Assembly (NCBI GenBank): GCA_000969725.1
Contig: JXSR01S015558.1
Origin: Ophiothrix spiculata
Lineage: Eukaryota; Echinodermata; Ophiuroidea; Amphilepidida; Ophiotrichidae
Direction: 5' to 3' (one strand)
Length of the DNA: 29,371 nt
Shown in pieces: positions 19,257 to 28,689 of the stretch. Position 1 is the stretch's first letter. Each line of letters begins with the position of its first letter. The notes beneath the pieces are model-generated. The model saw only the letters and a program-made list of their open reading frames with translations. It was not told where the DNA came from and did no database searches. The translations under genes and the position numbers were made by a program.

Positions 19257-19864
19257 ACAGTTAGAGCATATTCTTGAACAAATTTATGTATCATTGTGGG
19301 CTTAAGCATTGGGAGATGTTAGGTCAAGGAAACGGTCACCCCCTTTATTAGCAAAGCCCGCCAAAACTCAAAATATCTAACTAATGACCCCCCCAAAAAA
19401 AAAAAAAAAAAACATGGTAGTTCTTGATTTCAGGTTGAACAGGTATGTTCCATGCTCACTTTGCGATTTTCTTATTCACTACCCAAAAAAATGTGATCAT
19501 GCCTAAACTATACTGTATTACACTGAACAATCAACTTTGCCAAATTGCATGCTTATTAAGGCAATTCACCACCATTACTACCAAATTTTTCAATTTGAGC
19601 ACATTTGTTTGTGACAAAAACCCATCCATGGATATTCCAAAAATGGTGAAATTATACGGCAAAAACCGTGGCACATACCTGTACCAGACCAACAATGTTG
19701 GTCCAACATCATGTGAGAATCGCTGCGGCCAAGTACCCCTCAAAGTTCCCTAAAATTTAATTTTTAGGTAAAAACTACCAGAAACCTTCTGAAAACCTTC
19801 ATTTTTTGCTCTTGTCACTATTTAACAATTAGTTTAGAAATTAGTTTTGCGTCAGTGATGTGGA
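19257..19864. other. Gene-free stretch with an A18 run
   Basis: CCCCCCC followed by 18 A occurs at 19388-19412. The plus-strand frame 19445-19753 (102 codons) and a minus-strand frame 19531-19743 overlap each other. Neither shows a domain, and the GC-richer part (19620-19750) holds a 17-bp near-palindrome, GACCAACAATGTTGGTC. I do not call a gene here. Confidence 0.45.
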
Positions 19865-20010
19865 CTCGCCCACGCCTTTTTCAATATAGTTATTGAGTTG
19901 TAATTGTAAGGTAGCAGGTTCAACTCCTTTACCACAAACCCAGTATGGAGTCCTTAGCAAGATTCTTCACTCAAAGGGATTGCCCATCATCCTGATTCCG
20001 AAATTAAATA
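19865..20010 (+). mobile_element. Decayed tRNA-derived SINE, plus strand
   Basis: GGTTCAACTCC at about 19918 fits a pol III B box. It is followed at the expected distance by GTCCTTAGCAAGATTCTTCA and then GATTGCCC and GATTCCGAA. These parallel the body of the SINEs at 2085-2250 and 5441-5597 (TTTCCTTGGGCAAGAAACTT, GATTGCTCC, GGTTCGGAA). The A box is not clear, so the 5' end is approximate. Confidence 0.5.
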
Positions 20011-20138
20011 TTTCCCATGCATGACAATTTTTTATGTGTAACAGAAACAACATGCCTGCCTATACAAACTTACCACTGTGATTGCCTTATGAAAAACAAA
20101 GTAATGTTGAATTTACAGACAAAATTGTCCATTTTAGT

Positions 20139-20164
20139 ATTTATGGTTACCGGTAACCATAAAT
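20139..20164. repeat. Perfect 26-bp palindrome
   Basis: The centre is GGTTACCGGTAACC and the arms extend through ATTTAT / ATAAAT without mismatch. It contains no spacer and is not extended by the flanks. It could form a short cruciform or be a dimeric protein site. No family is recognised. Confidence 0.93.
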
Positions 20165-20756
20165 TCTTGTTGCGATGATTCTGCTCTATACCAGGTTAAA
20201 TTCAATCCAATATGTATTGAGTTAGAATGGCATCTGAGGTAAAAATCTGAAAAAGAAAAAGAAATATGTTTTATAATTGTCCAAGAGTGATATTTCAAAG
20301 AAACTGTAGCCAAGGAGAATGAAAGTTGGGGAAGGGACACAAATATGATACTGTGAGTAAAGCGGTGTTCAATAAACTTGTGTTTAAAAAGAAGTATGGG
20401 CGTTTCTTGACTTTTGAATATGTGTTTGCACTATTCAGTAGGTATAAATTAATGATTCTGTAGACTTTTTCAAATTTTTGAAAATCATGGATAATACTTT
20501 TAACTCACTGGACATAAATGGACACATTACTTTTATCACAGCACATTTCCTTCATTTCTTGGAAAAGTAACACTTAATTATGAATTTATTCTCACATACA
20601 CTTCAAAATGTGTTTTTTTCACAAAAAAACCCATTTTATTCCTTCGTCGCTAAATATCAACCTCATCTATTCTTAGCCTCGCCATCAGACTGGTAGTATC
20701 TCCCAAGATAGAGGTTCTTGCTACAGGGTGTCCCAGAAAAAACCTAACAATCTTTT

Positions 20757-21071
20757 AAGCAAGCTGGTGATATTGTGCGAATTCAAAGAAGAGCATGTTG
20801 GGGCCTTGGGCATCAATTCATTTCGTATACCAATGCCATCGAAATGTGTGACATAATCAAGCTTAGTGATAGATGGGTGGCCCACTGCCTCAAATTTGCT
20901 AAGGGCCTAAGTGACAATGAAAGAACTCGTAATTTGATGCCCCCTTCCAGACATGCTGTCCATGGTAGAAATCTACGCAATTCTACTCAATTAACCCAAC
21001 TCAGGACCAAATCCAATAGATTCAAGCAAAGTCCAATTCCGTATTTTGTTTCCTTGCTAATTGTGCAATAA
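20757..21071 (+). pseudogene. C-terminal fragment of LINE reverse-transcriptase ORF
   Basis: The frame reads IQRRACWGLGHQFISYTNA near its start, then KLSDRWVAHCLKFAKGL, PPSRHAVHGRNLRN, and ends near NRFKQSPIPYFVSLL. This is the familiar C-terminal extension beyond the polymerase palm in jockey/CR1-type LINE proteins: an IQRRA helix, a (D/E)RR-like helix with CLKFA, then HGRNLR and an RFxxSPIP tail. The catalytic domain and the endonuclease are absent, lost to 5' truncation. The open frame begins at the insertion junction and has no start codon of its own. There are no internal stops, so the insertion is not ancient. The exact clade cannot be set from 100 residues. Confidence 0.8.
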
Positions 21072-21467
21072 TTTTCCCATTTTGCAATTCCCTCCTCCTT
21101 TACTCACCTCCACAGGGGTGGAGGGTTGACTGGTTTAGGTGGAGGTTTTTGTGCTCTACCAGGCTTACAACTCACCTTGTCACTTTTATCATGTTTCATC
21201 ATTCCCGTGAATTTAATTTTTTAACTGTTTGCCCCACATGAAATTTACTTTTAGCCTTGTTTATACATGTACAAGTTATGTTTTATTTTCAAAATTTTTC
21301 TTCAATGTTTTCATCATTTTTAAGTATAGCATTATGTAATATGATAATTTTAAATGTGCAATTTTGATGTTCTATATGTTTTTTTTATATGATGTAATAT
21401 TTCTTGTAATTTGGCCATGAGCCACTATCAGAAATAAGATATAATGAATCTTGAATCTTGAATCTTG
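20757..21467 (+). mobile_element. 5'-truncated non-LTR retrotransposon (LINE) 3' end
   Basis: It consists of the last part of a LINE coding frame (to the TAA at 21069-21071), an AT-rich 3' UTR and a tail of TGAATCT repeated three times (21445-21465) followed by TG. Short tandem 3' tails and heavy 5' truncation are usual in CR1/L2/jockey-related LINEs. In the UTR a 7-bp stem-loop (CCTCCAC, 21107-21113, with GTGGAGG, 21118-21124) may be a 3' recognition structure. The insertion splits the left TIR of the mariner-like element, and about 13 bp present in the intact right TIR are missing at the junction. Confidence 0.82.
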
Positions 21468-22055
21468 TTGGGTTTAACGGATAGTTGTAAAGTATGTAAA
21501 GATTGCATTGTATAGCCCATGAATTGAACTTTTAGATACTGTTTGTTTCATTTCAATCGGTAGTGTACAACAAAAGTTATGCTTTGTCAAATATTTGGAT
21601 GTAAAATGTTCTGGTCCAGTTTCACGGTTTTCTAAGTTCCCCTTGAATGAAGTTCTATTGAGTATTGTCATTGATCTGTATACTCAACCATAACAATATT
21701 TACTCATTTACTACGTACATGCTCTCTTCTATCTGTGCTGAAAAAAATGATCATATTTCATGTAAAAATAAGACAGATATGATAAATTTTCCAAGGTGAC
21801 TCATTTTTATTCCATTCAGAAACACCCCTACATTATGGCCAATAATCATGCAATTGGACCAGACAAAAATTCACCCAAATATTTGGTAAAACATAACTTC
21901 TGTTGTACACTACTGATTGAAATGAAACAAACGGTATCTGAAAGTTCAATTCATGAGCTATTATAAAATGCAACCTTTACATACTTTCCGACTATCCGTT
22001 AAACCTAAGAAAATTACACGCAAAGATTGTAAGGTTTTTTCTGGGACACCCTGTA

Positions 22056-23572
22056 CCTCATGTTCGCCATGCCTCCCAGGCCCCTCCCAGGCAGGATACT
22101 GTATGCATATCCATGTTTAAACCAGCGACATGATACATCCCAATAATATACTATACCCAGTGCTGCATCTTTACTATTCAGTGCTACAGGGGGAGATTTT
22201 CTGCAATGTCAATGTCGTATGAATCATTTTGATCGCAAGTAACGTTTTTGTTTTCATTTGTTTAAGTTCAAGTTCTTATTTTTATCTAATTAATGTGCAT
22301 ACTTTGTCCAGAGATCATAATAATGACTGTGTTCATGACTTTCAAGATTAACATCAATATCAATACGATTACTTTGTTTTCGTTAAAATCATATTAATGA
22401 TAAGCCGTTATGATTGGGATCATTGCAAATTTTGAATGAAACATTAGTTAAGATAAGCTTATTATAAGGGTTGAGATCATTTAAGCTTACATTAACTGCA
22501 AAAAAGTGTTTAATTTGCATAGATTTTTATAGGAATAATAAGCTGTGGCTGTGTAGTGGTTGGAATCAATTTTGAAGTGGATTGTCTAAAAGCTTCCTGG
22601 TGATCAGAAAGAGAATTTAATTATTTGGGGAGTTTAGGGATCAAGAAATAATTTACAATCTAGACATAGAGATCAGTCAGAGATCAAGTAGGCGGTCTTT
22701 GTCGGGCATGTTTGATCTATATTCAAGTTCAGTTGGCTCATTCCAGTGAAAATGATACTTTCTTTTTACTTCAAGCAAAAAATCTGCTTTTTTTCCCGAC
22801 CACATAAGCAGGTTTTTCAGTCATATGTTTGTTACTTGGTACGTGAAATGTATTTTCTAATCTGAAATTGTGAAGTTTTTCAAACTGTGCATGAACAAGC
22901 CCATGTTTTAATTCAAAAATGTCACACCAAAATGTTGACAAACATTACCAAATGTTACCAAACAAAATATTACATTAAAAGAAATCCTGATGATAGAATT
23001 TTCTACCACTTTTATGAAATATGTGTAAATATGTTACCCATCATCTGTGAAAAGCGCAATAAAAAATTCGCTAACATGTCAGAGAATTTATACCTTGAAG
23101 TCATTTGGAGCAAAAAACCATTTCCGTGCGATGTCACAAACGTTACCGAACGTTACATGAACTTTATTCAGAATTTTGGCAATTGATTTAATCTTTAAAC
23201 ACCTACATGTCTTGATCCCACCAGTGAGCACCATTATCAGCAACAAACTTGTGGATATAATGTTTATGCTAGGTTCTGTGGCCAATTAAAAGTGAAATTT
23301 TTCAATTTTTCGGTCACAAACATTACTTTGGAATGCCCAGTTTGAGAAATCTTGCCCTTGCTATAGTGAAATGTCTTGTTAATATCGCTTGTAATAAGAT
23401 TTACTTGTTACAACATGAAAGTTTGCTAGTCCATAAATAAAAAAGAAAGGGGTTTGCTAGGGTCTTTAGATGAAAAAATCATAATCTTAAACCCTTAAAT
23501 CTATAAAATCTTTTCATTTTATAACTAGCAAACCTTTTTTATTCTATGTCTAAGTTAACCATATTTTATGAA
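22056..23572. other. Gene-free stretch
   Basis: The plus-strand frame 22887-23186 (99 codons) is AT-driven. It contains scattered ACAAA(C/T)(A/G)TTACC words (about 22938, 23135, 23317) that suggest repeat DNA and not a gene. No paired ends are found. Confidence 0.5.
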
Positions 23573-23580
23573 GGACAGAT

Positions 23581-23934
23581 CTGGGAGGGGGTGCTCAAAT
23601 TTGGTTTAGGTAGTGACGTGCCTCTGGGAAATTTGAAAAGCCACCCATCCAAATACCATTTTTTAAGAAAAAGAGAACCATCCATAAATTTTGAGTCACA
23701 CTTAATCCAAAACCACATTTTTTTTGCCCAAATTTACACTATATTGGCAAAATTCTCTAAAGTTTTGAGAAAAATTGTCAAAATTTGCGACAAATGGTGC
23801 AAATTTTAGAAAATTTTGAAAAGAGAACCCATCAAAATACCACATTTTGCGAAGAAAAAGAACAGATTTTGCTACCCGAATTTGCGGCAAGTCCCCATAA
23901 CCCCTTTTGTACTTAGTACCCCCCCCCCCACGGG
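23581..23934. mobile_element. Short DNA transposon with GC-rich tips, family G (copy 2)
   Basis: The flanks are GGACAGAT (23573-23580) and GGACAGAG (23935-23942), an 8-bp duplication with one mismatch. The left tip is CTGGGAGGGGGTGCTC. The right tip is a run of 11 C (23919-23929) then ACGGG. The interior is collinear with 10140-10462 (GAGTCACACTTAATCCAAAA, TGCCCAAATTTACACTAT, AACCCATCAAAATACCACAT, CCCCTTTTGTACT). The minus-strand frame 23702-23890 parallels the one in the other copy. hAT-like by target length. Confidence 0.82.
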
Positions 23935-23942
23935 GGACAGAG

Positions 23943-24431
23943 TCCTCTACATTTATGCAACTGTAATCTTTGTTAAAATTGTCAGAGCAAAATCAGGCGT
24001 TCAAGGAAATTCAGCCCCTCATTCCCCCATAACGATGTTGAAACACAAAAATACCGTTTCTTGTCCACTGAGGCAACCAACATTGAGACAAGTTAGTGGT
24101 AGGCCTCGTATCCGGAGGCTATTCCCTTGTGGAGTGTGCCCTTGTTCCGTTTTCAATTGTTTTCAAATGTAACGTGCTACAAAGGCAATAAACTTTGTTC
24201 TGCTTTGTGATCATGCCAGTGACCCTGTGAATGGCAGATGTTTCCTGTGACCTGCCAGCACCAAGAATGAACATGTTCATTCTCAGTGCTGAAGTTGACA
24301 TTTTTTTACATCTAATACAACATTATTTGAAAAGAGTGAATGTTTTGAATATTACACCTTAGAAAATAATAGTTCATTTTTAAATTATCAAGCACACCTT
24401 TGAAAACTGAAAATTTAGCAAAATAGAAACA
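23943..24431. other. Gene-free stretch, moderately GC-rich at 23990-24290
   Basis: An open plus-strand frame from 23816 to 24172 starts within the transposon to the left and shows no domain. The stretch is less AT-rich than average. A palindrome within it is listed separately. No gene is called. Confidence 0.4.
24256..24291. repeat. 36-bp imperfect palindrome
   Basis: The central AGAATGAACATGTTCATTCT is a perfect 20-bp palindrome. After two mismatched pairs it continues with CAGCAC / GTGCTG, so 16 of 18 pairs match with no loop. The core GAACATGTTC also fits a p53-type half-site pattern (RRRCWWGYYY). A single half-site is weak evidence of binding. Confidence 0.88.
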
Positions 24432-24555
24432 CTCCCTTTATAGAACTAGTATCGTTCCCCTGAATGCCCTCCCCACGGACCCAGCAACGAGCAGGTGATG
24501 TTGGACATAGAGGGTGAGGGACATAGGGCACTAAACTAGTGCTCTCCCTTTATAG
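24432..24555. mobile_element. Possible small insertion flanked by a 12-bp direct repeat
   Basis: CTCCCTTTATAG occurs at 24432-24443 and 24544-24555, bracketing 100 bp that are clearly richer in G and C than the surroundings. The insert begins AACTAGTA and ends AACTAGTG. Inwards the ends are loosely inverted (GTTCCCC...CCCTCCCC against GGTGAGGGACATAGGGCAC). It may be a small transposon or a processed insertion. The family is unknown. Confidence 0.5.
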
Positions 24556-25279
24556 TTCCCGAAGAAAGAAATTTGCATGAAATCAGATTTTGTATGTTTT
24601 TTTAACAATATTTTGTCCTCCTTTATTCAAATTAAGTATTTTGATAAATGGAACTGTGCATAATATCTTTAAGGTGGCTCTAACAGCTACCTGGGGTTAC
24701 TGATACTGTTAACCACATTCCAAGACATGAAGTTGAATCGATTTCTCTGTACTTTATGTTCAAAGTACAAGAGATTTTCAGTGAAGTGTTTCTAGTCTCT
24801 ACAAATCTCACAATGATTATTAGGGTTGTAAGGAGTCTCATTTTGTCTGATTTTGGGGTCATTATTGACATCATCGCCATGACGACAAGATTTAGATATC
24901 CGCAAAAAAGCAGGTCATGTAGATTTGAGAAAATCGCCAAGGTAATCTGACAATTAAAATGGGATTTTGTCAACTGGTTTCTTGGGTTACGAGATGATCT
25001 CGTCAAACCGTTCAGCTCTCAGGGCAGGATTTGTCTTTGTGCTACGGTGCTCCATGGGGCCTCAAGTTGGTGAAAAAATGGGTCTAAAGCACCCAGTGTC
25101 ATCTGGGATGGAGCTATATGATGTTTAATGCGAGTACTTTCTGGGATTTATATATCAAAATTGGGGAATTGTACAAAGTGCAAGCCAGTTGTTTCAGGAT
25201 AAATTAGTACCATTGCAGTCTCAATATGACTTTCCGTTCAAAAACAGGGACAAGACACCATGAAATGAGATGAAAGTAA
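24556..25279. other. Gene-free stretch
   Basis: Frames open on both strands over 24680-25006 (108 codons minus, 64 plus) with no recognisable domain. TTTAAGGTGGCTC at about 24669 resembles a TTAA-element tip, but no partner is found. Confidence 0.45.
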
Positions 25280-25518
25280 GGGCCAAAATATAGTCGGCCT
25301 TCAAACAAAATTTACGCCACCAAACATTTGGTCATGATGCCAAAATGATGATTGAATTTTAATAAAATAACTTCAACACCAAATGAAATAGAATTGCCAT
25401 TGCCTCAAATGTTTGTTACTGGTTTATACTTTAAATTCAATCACAAATATTTGGTGACGTCACAACCAAAATGTTTTGTAGCAAAAATTTTGTTTGAAGG
25501 CTGACTATGGTTTGGCCC
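25280..25518. mobile_element. Long-TIR MITE, family H (copy C)
   Basis: The tips are GGGCCAAAATATAGTCGGCC and its inverted counterpart GGCTGACTATGGTTTGGCCC. TAA lies on both sides (25277-25279 and 25519-25521), the 3-bp TWA target typical of PIF/Harbinger. The interior AATAAAATAACTTCAACACC matches copies A and B but is shortened. The right TIR retains TGACGTCACAACC. The left TIR's CRE-like word is mutated (TCATGATGCCA). Confidence 0.82.
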
Positions 25519-26661
25519 TAATACTTTATATGAAATGATTATCCATGTTTGATGACTAGTTTTTCAAATAGCTGTATCTTTGATATAATTTACAGAAACA
25601 TAACATCAAGTTGAGCTTTACGGAGACGCTGGTTTTGCTCTGTGACTATTAAAAAACCTCATCAGTGGCAGATAACTTCCGCTGGTACTCTCTCTATGCA
25701 GGTACCGTAATGGCTGATCATAATTTGTCAAAATTCTAACCAGTGCTTGCTCTATTGAACTATAAGGCAATCGTTCTTGAGTGGAAGGCTTTGGTGAACT
25801 TAAGAAGTTGACAAAATGGCGATATTTGCATTCGCGACCTCTGCATTACAAGAAATTCACGCAATCGCCAATATCAGGCATGCTATGTGTTTGACGCTCA
25901 AAACAAATGCCATCAGGACACGAGCCAATCAAGTGCTTAGATTGATAAGCGGTTACCGGCGTCTTATTTTGGATATGAAATCGGAGACCAGTGTACATAT
26001 AACTATGAAAACCTATTTAATAGATTATTGAAGGGTACACTTCTTGCCAAAATACATATTTAGTTCGCAAATTCTATTAAGTTTATAATGTTTTGCTGAT
26101 TGGATATTTGAGGCTGCATATCCAGACTGTTTATAGTTTAAATTATTTCTCACACACTTTTGAATTTGAATGCAGGTTTGATGATGACAAATTGCATTAT
26201 TTGGATTTGTTTGAAGTATTCATTCCCTGATGTTGTGTTATTATATCAATGACTTAAGTTTCAACAGCAGTTTTTTTTAAAGTGTTTTTCAGATGTTTGG
26301 TCCATATGGACCCCACTTTGACCTCCATTAATAACCTGCGTAATAGCGCGATCCAATCTAATAAGATAATTTCTACTTTAACGCAAACAACTGCGCGGTC
26401 ATTATCAGGTAACAATGACTTCTTTTAATGACTTCATTTAGCGCTGAGTGCATTTTCTCATAAAACACCCATCAAGCGCGCGTATGCACCACACACACAC
26501 ACACGTTTATCATATTACGCGATGATCATCATGCCTGGATTGATCGAAATTGTCTTATATAGGGATAAGTAGATCTTTGAGTAAGAAATAAGTTTAATAA
26601 AGTATTTCTTTAAGAAATCACGCATAAAAGGCATTAAAAATGTCGAAAGACAGTTATTAAT
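25519..26661. other. Gene-free stretch with CpG-bearing patches
   Basis: 25815-25990 is less AT-rich and open in several frames on both strands. 26330-26530 holds a cluster of GCGC and CGCG words in AT-rich surroundings and a (CA) microsatellite at 26490-26504. These could be regulatory DNA, but no specific site is supported. GGTCCATATGGACC near 26299 is a perfect 14-bp palindrome. Confidence 0.4.
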
Positions 26662-26813
26662 GACAATAATAACTTTGCATCATCTTTTAATTCAGTCATT
26701 GTTTAAAATCGTCAGTGCTTGTTTTGTGCCTTGGTACTTTTCTTCGGCCTAAAACAAACAGCTCAGATTTTAAACAATGACCTCAAAAAAGATGGTGCGC
26801 AATTATTATTGTC
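26662..26813. repeat. Foldback element with ~48-bp arms
   Basis: The left arm 26662-26710 (GACAATAATAACTTTGCATC through TCATTGTTTAAAATC) and the right arm 26766-26813 (GATTTTAAACAATGAC through AATTATTATTGTC) are complementary at roughly 40 positions. A 55-base loop separates them. No target duplication is obvious. It may be a MITE or an inverted duplication. Confidence 0.8.
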
Positions 26814-27372
26814 TAAGTAGAGGGTAGGATGACCTTGACTACTTTTTAAAGTGTTAAAAATGCATTTTGGGGATATTTTCCCCTGAAATTGCTCAAATAG
26901 CCTTTCTATTCCAAAAAAGTATCTAAAATTTCTCTTCCGTAGCTTCGATTTCAGCCTGCAAGTAGAAACTTGCCATTATTTATCTTCATAGCATTGCGAA
27001 GTTTGTTATTATATCAAATTTATGTTTTTAAATTTATTTATGATATATAAATGTTATGAATAAAATCAATCCTTATATAAACATTTGGATATAAGAATGT
27101 CCTCTGATATTTAAATGATGATTTGTTAAATGTTCAAATTATTCAGATGAAAAATTCAATATCTGGTCCCAAAATGAGATCATTTGATAATAACTGTAAG
27201 CAATATTGCCATTCCTGATGCATTTCAGATGAAATATGATATTGCAAGTGTGAAGTGAAAAAATGAGTTTTGTAAGGTGTTTCTGAATATATGGAACTAT
27301 GCAGACCCCGGGTGCAGACCTTGCCAATGAGAATGTAAAATATTTGAGGGACCCAGTGTTGGCCCAGGTAAA
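26814..27372. other. Gene-free AT-rich stretch
   Basis: No coding frame beyond an 82-codon minus-strand frame at 27139-27387, which enters the transposon to the right and has no domain. Confidence 0.5.
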
Positions 27373-27629
27373 TATGTGATGGCTCACACCGAAAGGGGGG
27401 ACTTTGAAGATGATATCAATTTTGATTTTATCATTCCATCTGTTACTGCATTTTCTAAGCTTTAAAATGACACCTTACTTGTTGAAATTGATCAAGGCAA
27501 TCAAATTTTACAACAGAAAATGTGCTGGAAATTCTTATTATTTTCTTTATTTTTTGCTGCCTATTTTCATCAGTTCCGTGAAAAGTGTTCCGTCGAAAAG
27601 TCCCCTTTTTCGGGGTGAGTCATCACATA
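27373..27629. mobile_element. TA-flanked MITE
   Basis: The left end is TATGTGATGGCTCACACCGA and the right end, reverse-complemented, is TATGTGATGACTCACCCCGA; 18 of 20 positions match. The similarity continues through GAAA, a G run and GACTTT. TA at both ends would fit a Tc1/mariner-type target, though exact borders are uncertain because the flanks also read A/T. The frame 27404-27661 crosses the right border. Confidence 0.72.
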
Positions 27630-28408
27630 TGTTGTGCCTTTTCACTCATACTGCTTTTTAATGTTGCAGATTTGTTGTTGAGATGGACCAAGTGTCGCTT
27701 TAAAAAGTCTTTTCTTGTCAAGTTTATATCTTGAAAATTTCTTGATTTACGGTACTTTATATACTTAATTTGTGTAAGATGATGTATTTCAGTAGTATTT
27801 TAATATCCAGATCAAAATCAATAAAAAAATATAAAAAATATGCAGTTAGAAAAATGGCGGGATAAATCTAAGTCAGTCCTTTTAAGATTAATAATAGCCA
27901 GGTTGCAACTTAGAAAATAGTTTCATGTCTCAACTTTAAATATTGCAACCAAAAATTGCAACATTTTATCAAAAATCGTGTTAATAGCAAAGGAATGGCC
28001 TCATATTTCAGGATGTACTCTGCGAGGCTCTAATGATCAGATAATATCCAAATAAAGTACAGTATAGCTTGTATAACTTGAGGAGCGTAGGAGATATTTT
28101 GTCATGCAGCGTCCGATCTCTGGTTCGTAGAATATGCATTACACGTGATAGATTTAGGGGATTTGGCACTGTGTACTATGAATAAAAGTATTGAAAAGGG
28201 AAAAAGTAGAACTTTGTGCTAGAGCTTGGGGCTGTGTAAACACCTCAGAGGCTCTGTGACTTTTTTTTGTTTCAAAGAAAGCTTGACAAATATTCATTCA
28301 GTCTTTGAAAGGCATGGGTAATAAAGGATCTGAAACCCATTCTGCATATTTTGGAAATGTCAAAATGTGTGACTCCAGGGGGGTTTGATTATTTTTTTTC
28401 TACCTGGA
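27630..28408. other. Gene-free AT-rich stretch
   Basis: No paired ends, RNA motifs or credible frames. Confidence 0.5.
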
Positions 28409-28414
28409 TTAGTG

Positions 28415-28607
28415 ACGCACCATTAGATATCCAGGGGGAGACGGAAGTTTTTTTGAAAAAATAATCCCCCCTCCACAGGCAGAATGAAAAAAATCCCCCC
28501 TGAACATGGAATAGGCAGAAAAACAGTAATTTCCAGGAAAATGGGGCGCAAAAAAAAAGCCCGAACCCAACTCCCTGCTCCCCCCTGGAAATCTAATGGT
28601 GCGCCCC
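28415..28607. mobile_element. Short DNA transposon flanked by TTAGTG
   Basis: The inverted ends are ACGCACCATTAGATATCCAG and CTGGAAATCTAATGGTGCGC, with G-rich and C-rich stretches just inside. The direct repeat TTAGTG lies at 28409-28414 and 28608-28613; the duplication may be 6-8 bp. The body has several AATCCCCCC-type words. The minus-strand frame 28409-28639 covers the whole element and is not a gene. Confidence 0.75.
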
Positions 28608-28689
28608 TTAGTGTGCCTCCTGGAATTTGAATTTACCAATTACCCTCATCAATTGGATGCTTTCTTAAAACAAATTCCCAAAATATGTC

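Larger units (their letters stand above)
20722..22055. mobile_element. TA-flanked mariner-like element with long TIRs, interrupted by a LINE
   Basis: The outer tips are CAGGGTGTCCCAGAAAAAAC on the left and its inverted copy on the right, with TA outside each (20722-20723 and 22054-22055). CAGGGTGTCCC tips with a TA target are characteristic of mariner-type elements. The TIRs are far longer than usual: inner parts 21467-21617 and 21856-22010 are inverted copies (GGTTTAACGGATAGT, TTCATTTCAATC(G/A)GTAGTG, CTGGTCC). A 711-bp LINE fragment lies inside the left TIR. Without it the element is about 620 bp with a spacer of about 240 bp and no transposase. Confidence 0.88.

Noticed and set aside
22887..23186. 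99-codon plus-strand frame
   Set aside because: AT-driven composition with repeat-like ACAAACRTTACC words and no known family.
24680..25006. 108-codon minus-strand frame
   Set aside because: No recognisable domain, an overlapping frame on the other strand, and no splice or promoter context.
26299..26312. SRF (CArG) site in the palindrome GGTCCATATGGACC
   Set aside because: The core CCATATGG has only four A/T bases between CC and GG, whereas a CArG box needs six.
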